In this document: piece by piece, positions 16,952-23,289 of the stretch | Numbering within the stretch: the stretch's first letter is position 1 | How the letters are laid out: each line of letters begins with the position of its first letter | NCBI GenBank assembly: GCA_900551245.1 | Contig: URVC01000024.1 | Location: forward strand, 1-54,832 | DNA: 54,832 bases | Origin: an uncultured bacterium | GTDB lineage: Bacteria > Verrucomicrobiota > Lentisphaeria > Victivallales > Victivallaceae | Direction of reading: 5' to 3' | Made by a program: the position numbers and the translations under genes | Notes under the pieces: generated by a model | The model's input: only the letters and a program-made list of their open reading frames with translations | Databases searched by the model: none | Told to the model about the DNA's origin: nothing

Positions 16952-17542
16952 ATGGCTGAGCCATTGATTCCGAAACACGGCGGCTACCGGCGGCTGATTA
17001 CCTACCGCCTGGGGATGCTGATCTATGACGCGACCGTTGCATTCTGCGCCCGTTACATCGACCGACGCGACCGGACCCATGACCAGATGGTGCAGGCGGC
17101 CCGCTCCGGCGTGGCGAACATCGTCGAGGGTTCCGAAGCTGCCGCCACCAGCAAAAAGACCGAACTCAAACTCACCAATGTCGCGAAGGCCAGCCAGGAG
17201 GAACTGCTTTTCGATTATCAGGCTTTTCTGCGGCAACGCAACTTGCCGGAATGGCCTGTCGACAGCCCGGAAGCTCTCGCCGTGCGGCAGGCCCGCCCCG
17301 CCGATCTGGGGCAGTTGCGCAACCTCATGGCTGTTTTAGTGTCGGACCGGTCCGACAAGTCCGACAAGTCCGACAGAAAAGCCGAGGTCGCCGCCAACGT
17401 GATGATCTGCCTCATCAATCAGGAGACCTTTCTGCTCGGGCGTCAGCTCGCCCGGCTGGAACAGGAATTCGTCGAAGAAGGTGGCTTCACCGAACGGCTC
17501 TACCGCGTCCGCAGCGCCAGACGGTCGGAGAAAGCGGATTGA
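16952..17542 (+). CDS. Four-helix-bundle protein (S23 / 23S-rRNA intervening-sequence family)
   Basis: A 196-residue protein. The segment YDATVAFCARYIDRRDRTHDQMVQAARSGVANIVEGSEAAATSKKTELKLTNVAKASQEELLFDY (quoted here only as landmarks: start YDATVAFC, end EELLFDYQ) has the pattern of the S23-like four-helix bundle: a first helix, the QMVQAARSGVANIVEG helix and the SKKTELKLTNVAKASQEEL helix. After a linker containing SDRSDKSDKSD a C-terminal helical suffix holds the final bundle helix. Start is set by GGAGGAGGAG. No biochemical role is firmly known for this family; relatives include the Avd accessory protein of diversity-generating retroelements. It has its own strong promoter and lies between the CRISPR array and a decayed repeat. 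Confidence 0.82.
   Translation: MAEPLIPKHGGYRRLITYRLGMLIYDATVAFCARYIDRRDRTHDQMVQAARSGVANIVEGSEAAATSKKTELKLTNVAKASQEELLFDYQAFLRQRNLPEWPVDSPEALAVRQARPADLGQLRNLMAVLVSDRSDKSDKSDRKAEVAANVMICLINQETFLLGRQLARLEQEFVEEGGFTERLYRVRSARRSEKAD
17341..17377 (+). repeat. In-frame palindrome plus 9-bp tandem repeat inside the four-helix-bundle gene
   Basis: A perfect 16-bp palindrome, GTCGGACCGGTCCGAC (17341-17356), runs into 9-bp units TCCGACAAG at 17351 and 17360 and a variant at 17369. It encodes SDRSDKSDKSD in the loop between helices and keeps the frame open. Confidence 0.8.
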
Positions 17543-17560
17543 TGAGCCTGCGATTCCCGG

Positions 17561-17598
17561 CTTGACACCCGGGGCGGTTTCGAGTATCGATAGTAATC
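17561..17598 (+). repeat. Promoter-bearing direct repeat, copy 2 (downstream of the four-helix-bundle gene)
   Basis: Second copy of the segment at 16888-16921. TTGACA (17562-17567) is intact, but a 4-bp CGAT insertion splits the -10 element into TATCGATAGT, so this promoter is probably weakened. Together the two copies bracket the gene as direct repeats 640 bp apart. Confidence 0.8.
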
Positions 17599-17603
17599 TC
17601 GAC

Positions 17604-17628
17604 TCCCACGACCTGTCGAGGCGTGGGA
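17604..17628 (+). terminator. Candidate terminator after the four-helix-bundle gene
   Basis: Stem TCCCACG and CGTGGGA with an 11-nt loop, followed by TTTTCC. It is short, with a modest T-run, and sits about 60 bp past the stop codon. Confidence 0.45.
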
Positions 17629-17656
17629 TTTTCCGAAAACCATCCGTGTTGAAACC

Positions 17657-17700
17657 CTGTTGAATGCACATTACGCATTGCGAATGTGCATGTTCAATAG
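17657..17700. repeat. Inverted repeat abutting the decayed CRISPR repeat
   Basis: Left arm CTGTTGAATGCACAT and right arm ATGTGCA, tg, TTCAATAG pair over 15 bases with one G-T contact and a 2-nt bulge. As in the hairpin at 16398-16447, the right arm runs into the first bases of the CRISPR repeat (relic) that follows. Confidence 0.6.
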
Positions 17701-17727
17701 AGTCTCCTTTAAAACTCTGCGAGCACC
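17696..17727 (-). repeat. Decayed solitary CRISPR repeat
   Basis: The bases from AATAGAGTCTCC to GCGAGCACC align with the array repeat with one deleted T and about four substitutions over ~32 bases, in the same orientation as the array. It is 890 bp beyond the last intact repeat. Its embedded promoter is damaged (the -10 would be TCTATT). It may mark the former far end of a longer array or a separate vestigial array. Confidence 0.75.
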
Positions 17728-17753
17728 CGTTGTATCACGCAGAATAAAGACAT

Positions 17754-17776
17754 GGGGCACTTTTTGTGGGTGCCCC
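17754..17776 (-). terminator. Candidate terminator of the LPS kinase operon
   Basis: Stem GGGGCAC and GTGCCCC around a 9-nt loop, 32 bp past the stop of the kinase gene on the minus strand. The following T-run is weak. Confidence 0.4.
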
Positions 17777-17807
17777 TGGGGAAATTTCGATCGGATTGGT
17801 TCCGCAC

Positions 17808-18623
17808 TCAGGCGGGGAGGGGCGCCGGACGGTTGAACTCCTTGGCGTAAAGCTTGCGGGCCGCCCGTTCCACCCGGCGCCAGAAGTGACGGTCGTCCCG
17901 GAGCGTCTCCCGCAGAGTTCGCCCCGTGTAGTTCTTCATGAACCGGTAGAGATCACGCCGGGTGAGACCGCAGTCCATCGCCGAAAAATAGAGCCCTGCG
18001 ACATCCTTGACCCGGTAGCGGAAGGGCACGGCCGGACGAATTTCCGCCCGGTGCAGGTCGATGACGTACAGCCGGGGCAGCGGCGTCTCCTCCGTCGCAC
18101 GGTCGAGCAGAAAGTGACACAGATAGCAGTCCCGGTGATTGACGCCGCCGCGATGCATCGTCCCCGTCGTCTCCGCCAGCGCGGCGGTGAGCGTCGCCCG
18201 GCGACGGAACGGTGGCGGATTTTCCCGCCAGTCGCGGCAGTAATCCTCCAGACTGACCATGTCCAGCAGTTCGGCCGTGACCAGAAACGATTCCAGTTTC
18301 GCCGGATTCCAGCCCCGGCAGCCGTAGGCGGCAATCGTCATCGTATCCAGCCCCAGCAGTTCGAGGCGGCGGATGGCCCGGTATTCGTTGGCGGCGCCGA
18401 GCACCGGCTTCTTCCCCATCAGCAGATTTTTGAAGATCTCCCGCCACCCGACGCCCCGGTGCACCTTGGCGAAATAGCCGCGCCCGGCAACTTCAAAGCG
18501 GAAGGTCCGGCGGCTTTTGACCTGGCGGAAAATCTCCCCTTCGGTCTTCTCCAGTTCGGCGAAGGGGTCTTTCCCCTCCCATTCCCGGCTGAATACCGGA
18601 TCGAGTTCAAGGGTCTGGCTCAT
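17808..18623 (-). CDS. Lipopolysaccharide core kinase, WaaP/InaA type
   Basis: A 271-residue kinase-fold protein. The catalytic loop is NHRDCYLCHFLLD, a close match to the HRD.Y.CHF signature of the WaaP (RfaP) heptose kinases, and the metal-binding segment is LYVIDLHRAEIR. An ATP-binding lysine is plausible in GRGYFAKVHRG. It should phosphorylate the inner core of lipopolysaccharide at the cytoplasmic face. The ATG at 18623 follows GGAG at good spacing. It is 27 bp downstream of a glycosyltransferase gene on the same strand, which supports an LPS core role. The sugar acceptor cannot be read from sequence. Confidence 0.85.
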   Translation of the reverse strand: MSQTLELDPVFSREWEGKDPFAELEKTEGEIFRQVKSRRTFRFEVAGRGYFAKVHRGVGWREIFKNLLMGKKPVLGAANEYRAIRRLELLGLDTMTIAAYGCRGWNPAKLESFLVTAELLDMVSLEDYCRDWRENPPPFRRRATLTAALAETTGTMHRGGVNHRDCYLCHFLLDRATEETPLPRLYVIDLHRAEIRPAVPFRYRVKDVAGLYFSAMDCGLTRRDLYRFMKNYTGRTLRETLRDDRHFWRRVERAARKLYAKEFNRPAPLPA

Positions 18624-18650
18624 CACTCCGGCTCCTTTTGTTCCGGGCGT

Positions 18651-19433
18651 TCAGATCCGGTCCAGGCTGGAATCGGCAAGAACGTTCCGGTAGTCCAATT
18701 CATCCAGCTGCCGCTGCAGGCGGCGGCGTGCGGCGGGTTTCGACGTCTTCCGGTCGCCCGGCTGCGGATTGAGAATCATCGTCGCATGGTTCAGGTGGCG
18801 CAGGTAGTTCCCCAGCTCACGCGACTCCAGAAAAAGCATCTTGTACCCCTGCTGCACCAGCATCCGGTGCAGCGAGTGACCGGCGGTGTCCCCGTCGAAA
18901 AAGCCGTTGGTGTGCTTGCGAACCAGTTCGGTGCGGTAGAGCGCGCAGTGACTGCGGAGGTAGCGATCCTCCACCTTCGCCTTCTTGCCGAGAAGCCGGC
19001 GGAAGAAATCCTCGATCTTCTTGCCGAACTGCTTGAATGCGGAGACCTGTTCCAGTTTCCAGCTGCCTACGCCGGCGACGGTTTCGTCACCGGAAATCTT
19101 CCCGAGCAGAAAATCGAGCCAGCGGTCGTCGCAGATCAGCGTGTCGGTGTGCATGACCAGCACGTAGGGGGTGGTCACCTCCTGCAGGGCAAGATCGAGG
19201 GCGCGGGCGTGCATCTCCGGCCCCTTTTCCGCGGCGGCCTCCGGGCGTTCGATCAGCCGGATCCAGTTGACGTTGCGCAGATAATCGAGCGACTCGTCGT
19301 TGGAGGCGTTGTCGATGACGATCACCTTCACGCGGCCGAGGTCGGTGTGGCGGCGCAGCAGCCGCAGACAGAGCCGGGTCATTTCCGGCGTTTTATAGTT
19401 GGGAATGAGAATGGAAACTTCTGCTTCAGCCAT
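18651..19433 (-). CDS. Glycosyltransferase family 2 protein
   Basis: A 260-residue GT-A fold transferase: VSILIPNYKTPEMTRLCLRLL at the N terminus, VIVIDNASNDES for nucleotide-sugar binding, and VMHTDTLIC in the place of the DxD metal site. I chose the ATG at 19433, which follows GGGGAAGG; the reading frame is open for another 83 codons without family similarity. It forms a two-gene operon with the LPS kinase and has a good promoter on the minus strand. It likely adds a sugar to LPS core or another surface glycan; donor and acceptor are unknown. Confidence 0.88.
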   Translation of the reverse strand: MAEAEVSILIPNYKTPEMTRLCLRLLRRHTDLGRVKVIVIDNASNDESLDYLRNVNWIRLIERPEAAAEKGPEMHARALDLALQEVTTPYVLVMHTDTLICDDRWLDFLLGKISGDETVAGVGSWKLEQVSAFKQFGKKIEDFFRRLLGKKAKVEDRYLRSHCALYRTELVRKHTNGFFDGDTAGHSLHRMLVQQGYKMLFLESRELGNYLRHLNHATMILNPQPGDRKTSKPAARRRLQRQLDELDYRNVLADSSLDRI

Positions 19434-19470
19434 GGCCTTCCCCGGGTTGAACGTTACTGAATTCGAATGT

Positions 19471-19499
19471 AATATACACCGGGCGCGGCGGATTGACAA
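19471..19499 (-). promoter_or_regulatory. Candidate promoter of the glycosyltransferase / LPS kinase operon
   Basis: On the minus strand TTGTCA (19499-19494), 17 bp, TATATT (19476-19471). The expected start is about 30 bp upstream of the ATG at 19433. Confidence 0.6.
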
Positions 19500-19569
19500 G
19501 CTGACGCGCACGAATTTTCCTCCGATATTCGGAACGCCCCTCTTTTTTGAAAATTTTCCGGAATCCGGG

Positions 19570-19598
19570 TTGATACTCCGCCGTCGTTGCTGTATACT
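19570..19598 (+). promoter_or_regulatory. Candidate promoter of the GH36 gene
   Basis: TTGATA (19570-19575), 17 bp, TATACT (19593-19598), about 74 bp upstream of the ATG at 19672. Confidence 0.6.
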
Positions 19599-19671
19599 TG
19601 ACGGGAAACGGCAACCGGGGGCCGGTTCCGGGCGGAACCGGTTCTTGAACTCTAGAGAAAAGGGAGACGGC

Positions 19672-21825
19672 ATGTACCTCAATTACAGAAATTTTTCCGT
19701 GGAGTTCGCTGAGGATTCCGGCAATTTCCAGTGCTTTTACTCCGCGCCGGGCGAAGCGCGGGAGACTCTCTTCCTTCGCGACGGAACCATGTACGTCACC
19801 TCCGGAGGGCGACGCATTGAGATCGCCTCCTACCGCTCCCGCCGGCGGGAGATTGTCCCCTCGCTCGAATGCCTGACCGGAACCGTCTCCTACTCCGACG
19901 GCCCCGCGGGAGCTCCCGATCTGGCCGTCACCTTCCGACTCGACGGGAAAAGCCTGCGGTTCGGTATGATGGCCCGTGCCGATCTCCACGTGAGCGGGTT
20001 GCTGGTCTGGGGAGCGGAGCCGGAGCGTTCCACCTTCGGCGTCCGGCTCAACGACGGCGGCGACCGGGTGCTCCGCGCCGCCTGCGGCCCGGCGGTGGCC
20101 TCCTGCGACGACGCCCTGTTCGACCGGCTCACCGACCGGGCGCTTGAGTTCCGTTCCGCCGGGTCGTTCCGGGTCCGGTACGACTGGGAGGCGGAGAGCT
20201 ACCGCTTCGACTACGTCAACGGGCTGGATTTCGGACGGGAGTTCACCTTTTGTGTGCACGAGGAGTTCTGCCGGCGGAGGTTCAACATTCCCTACGCGCC
20301 CATCTGCAAGAGCCACGGCTTTGAAACGCCTCCCGCCGGCTGGATGAGCTGGTACGCGCTCCAGTTCGACACCTGCGCCCGGAACGTTCTGGAAAACGCT
20401 GAAAAACTGGTCGAACTCTTCGGCCTCTGGTCGGAAAAGCTCTGCTGCTGGGTGGACTGGGAGTGGAATCACAACTCCTGGACTGCGACGGGCATCCCCG
20501 GCGTGGACTGCTTTCATCCGCGCCGCGATGCCTATCCTGACGGGCTTGCGCCGGTCGCCGCGAAAATTCGCGAGCTGGGCGTGATTCCGGCGCTCTGGGT
20601 CGGGCCGATCAACGACGGCGACCGCATCGCAGACTACCGGGAACACCCCGACTGGGTGCTGGGGGAAAAGAAGGAGTGGTGCGGCCGCTACTGGATCGAC
20701 CCGACCCACCCGGAGGTGCTCAAGGAGTACATTCCGGCGGTGTTCCGGCAGGTGCTCGACTGGGGGTTCCGCATGATCAAGTGGGACTGTCTGCCGGCGA
20801 CGCTGAACGCCTGCGACGACTTTCACGACCGCTTTTTCGACCGCACCCGGCCGACCGATGCGGCGGTGCGCGATCTGATCCGGGCCGCGCGCGAAACGGT
20901 CGGGTCGGAGTGCTACATGCTCTCCTGCTCCGGTGAGACCGAGCGGGACATCTGCTTTGCGATGGATCAGTTCAGCGCGGCGCGGATCGGCGGCGACGTT
21001 TTCAGCTGGGAGAAATTTCTCACTTCGGCGGTGGAGCGGATCTTCCACTGCTACGTCTGGCACAATGTCGTCCTTTACGCGGACGCCGACAATCTGGTGC
21101 TCCGCGAGGAGTTCAACTCGATGGCGCAGGCCCGCTCGCGGGTCTCCTTCTACGGCCTGGCCGGACTGCCGATTACGATGGGGGACGATCTGCGGACTCT
21201 GCCGCCGGAACGGTGCGAACTGCTCCGGCGGCTCCTGCCGACCGCGGACATTCACCCGATGGATCTCTCGCGCAAACAGCGCGGGAGCGACTACTCTGTG
21301 CTGAACCTCGCCGTCTGCCGCCGCTTCGGCTCATGGAACGTCGCTGCCGTGACCAACTTTACCGCGGAGCCGCTCCGGCTCTCCCTGCAGTTCGGCGCCG
21401 ATCTGCAGCTCGACTGCGGCAGGGGGCGGCGCTATGCGGTCTGCGACTACTGGAACCGGCGGTTCCTCGGGGTGTTCGGGGAGTCGCTGCCGCTGGAAAT
21501 TCCGGCCTTTGACACGGCGGTGCTGCGGATTACCCCGCTCGACGACGTTCCGGAGATCGTCTTCACCTCGCGCCATCTCACGCAGGGGGCGGTGGAGTTG
21601 CGCGACGTCCGCCGCTCCGAAGAGGGCGCGCTCTCCGGCACCGCGCTCTGCGTGCCCGGCGAAGAGTGGCGCATGATGGTGCTTCTGCCGGAGGGGTGGG
21701 AGTTCCTCGGCGCGGACTCTTCGATTCCGGCGGAAATCTCCGGCGCAGAAGGCGGTCTGCTCGAGGTCGCCTTCCACCCGGTGCAGGAGAAAGAGGTGCG
21801 CTGGAATCTCCGGTTCCGGCACTAG
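19672..21825 (+). CDS. Alpha-galactosidase-like glycoside hydrolase, family GH36
   Basis: A 717-residue protein, start set by AAGGGAGAC before the ATG. The N-terminal ~220 residues form a beta-sandwich. The catalytic barrel carries PPAGWMSWYALQ, then CWVDWEWNHNSW, the nucleophile segment FRMIKWDCLP (D372) and the acid/base region around ARIGGDVFSWEKF (D442), with SCSGETERD between them as in GH36 enzymes. A C-terminal beta domain completes it. No signal peptide is seen, so it likely acts in the cytoplasm. It has its own promoter, divergent from the LPS operon. Its stop codon overlaps that of the convergent gene. Substrate class alpha-galactoside is inferred. Confidence 0.83.
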   Translation: MYLNYRNFSVEFAEDSGNFQCFYSAPGEARETLFLRDGTMYVTSGGRRIEIASYRSRRREIVPSLECLTGTVSYSDGPAGAPDLAVTFRLDGKSLRFGMMARADLHVSGLLVWGAEPERSTFGVRLNDGGDRVLRAACGPAVASCDDALFDRLTDRALEFRSAGSFRVRYDWEAESYRFDYVNGLDFGREFTFCVHEEFCRRRFNIPYAPICKSHGFETPPAGWMSWYALQFDTCARNVLENAEKLVELFGLWSEKLCCWVDWEWNHNSWTATGIPGVDCFHPRRDAYPDGLAPVAAKIRELGVIPALWVGPINDGDRIADYREHPDWVLGEKKEWCGRYWIDPTHPEVLKEYIPAVFRQVLDWGFRMIKWDCLPATLNACDDFHDRFFDRTRPTDAAVRDLIRAARETVGSECYMLSCSGETERDICFAMDQFSAARIGGDVFSWEKFLTSAVERIFHCYVWHNVVLYADADNLVLREEFNSMAQARSRVSFYGLAGLPITMGDDLRTLPPERCELLRRLLPTADIHPMDLSRKQRGSDYSVLNLAVCRRFGSWNVAAVTNFTAEPLRLSLQFGADLQLDCGRGRRYAVCDYWNRRFLGVFGESLPLEIPAFDTAVLRITPLDDVPEIVFTSRHLTQGAVELRDVRRSEEGALSGTALCVPGEEWRMMVLLPEGWEFLGADSSIPAEISGAEGGLLEVAFHPVQEKEVRWNLRFRH

Positions 21826-23282
21826 ACTGCTGCCGGTTCGGCGGGGACGAGATTCGTCTCCCCGGCCGGACAGGCGTGACGGGTGCCGTTGTATTCCAGC
21901 GTGAAGGGCCGGGCGGCGGTGACGTGGATTCCCGCCGCGTCCCGGAGCAGGGAGACGGTGTTGCCGCCGAAGCGGAGATTCCGGATGCCGTGCCGCCGGG
22001 GGGAGGTGCTCCGCCACCGGATGAAGTTCTCCTGTGCGGAAACTTCGCGGATGCCGACGAGGTTTTCGATCAGCATGGAGATCGGCCCGAGCGCGGACCA
22101 GCCGCAGAAGTCGGCACGGCAGATTCTCCCCTTGCTGTTGAGGGCGGGTTCGGGCAGATCCGGCTTGTAGCACTCCCAGATGGAGTGAGGGGTGTATCCG
22201 CGCCAGGTGTTGACCATGTGGTTGAGCAGTTTTTCCGTCAGGCGGCGCGCCTCGTCGTCGCAGTCGTAGTTCCGGAGCGCGACCGAGGCGACGTAGGCCA
22301 GCGGTACCCAGACCGCGCCCCGCCAGTAGGAGCCATCCGGCGTGAAGGCCGGGTCGTTGCGGCTCACGGTCGGGCAGGGGCAGGCTCCGCCGAGCTCTTC
22401 CGGATTTGCCAGATGCGCGACGATCTGCCGCGCCTGTTCCGCGGTGGCCATGTTGGCGGCCATCGGCCAGAAGATCGCCGGGGTGAGCACCCGGCAGAAG
22501 GCGCCGTCCCGGCGGTCCTGAAAGGCGCCGGTCTCCGGATCCCAGTAGCGTTGAAGAAGTTCCGTTTTCTGCTCGAATTCCCGTTGAAATTTTTCCCTCA
22601 AGGGTTCGTTGCCGATGACGGCGGCGAGTCCGGCGATGGAGCGGGCGGCAAGCCCCTGCTGGGCGACGGCGTCGAACCAGAGGAGACCGTTCCAGTCGTC
22701 GCGGCCGCGGGGGGTGTTGTCCATGCCGGAGGAGTAGCCGTTCCAGCGGTAACCCTCCGGCGTTTTCCGCCAGGAGAGCGGGATGGCTCCCCAGGTGGGA
22801 TCGGGGGTGTCGCCGGAACAGTTTTCCAGAAATTCGTAGTGACGCTCCAGCGTGCGATCCTGTTCCAGAAGGCGGTGAAGCCGGGCGGTGTCGCCGGTGA
22901 AGCGGAAGTATTCGAGCTCCGCCCAGGCCGGCAGCGGCGGATTGTCCGGGTGCTGGATCTTCAGCCCGGCGGGTGCGCCCGACATGATCCGGTAGAGGTT
23001 GTCGAGACTCTCGATGCCCGGGAAGGTGTGCGCGGCGTAGCGGCAGAAGAAACTCATGAGCGAGGTGTCCCAGATCCACACCCGTGAGGTGGCGCACCCT
23101 TCGCCCATGTAGGGGGAGACCGGTGTCACCGCCGATTCATAGACGTGCCGCCAGGCGGAACGCCACGCTTCCCAATAGAGTTCCACCCATTCGGGGTGTT
23201 CGTCGAAGATCACCTCCGGGATCTCCGCTTTCGGGAACGGCCGCCGGGTCGGGACAAAGAGCGCTTCGGAATTGAGGTCCAT
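21822..23282 (-). CDS. (alpha/alpha)6-barrel glycoside hydrolase (trehalase/MGH1-like)
   Basis: A 486-residue protein with the repeating helical layout of the glucosidase/trehalase-like (alpha/alpha)6 toroid: SRVWIWDTSLMSFFCRYAA early, then WNGYSSGMDNTPRGRDDW, GAVWVPLAYVASVALRNY and HSIWECYKP. The SGMDN.PR motif is typical of mannosylglycerate-hydrolase-like and GH63-like enzymes, where the aspartate is catalytic. No signal peptide. The ATG at 23282 follows a purine-rich AGAGAG and lies 7 bp after the upstream gene, so the pair forms an operon. It is convergent with GH36. Precise substrate unknown. Confidence 0.75.
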   Translation of the reverse strand: MDLNSEALFVPTRRPFPKAEIPEVIFDEHPEWVELYWEAWRSAWRHVYESAVTPVSPYMGEGCATSRVWIWDTSLMSFFCRYAAHTFPGIESLDNLYRIMSGAPAGLKIQHPDNPPLPAWAELEYFRFTGDTARLHRLLEQDRTLERHYEFLENCSGDTPDPTWGAIPLSWRKTPEGYRWNGYSSGMDNTPRGRDDWNGLLWFDAVAQQGLAARSIAGLAAVIGNEPLREKFQREFEQKTELLQRYWDPETGAFQDRRDGAFCRVLTPAIFWPMAANMATAEQARQIVAHLANPEELGGACPCPTVSRNDPAFTPDGSYWRGAVWVPLAYVASVALRNYDCDDEARRLTEKLLNHMVNTWRGYTPHSIWECYKPDLPEPALNSKGRICRADFCGWSALGPISMLIENLVGIREVSAQENFIRWRSTSPRRHGIRNLRFGGNTVSLLRDAAGIHVTAARPFTLEYNGTRHACPAGETNLVPAEPAAV

Positions 23283-23289
23283 ATTCTCT

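Noticed and set aside
16806..17730. Diversity-generating retroelement built on the four-helix-bundle (Avd-like) gene
   Set aside because: No reverse transcriptase gene and no template/variable repeat pair with adenine-biased changes is present nearby.
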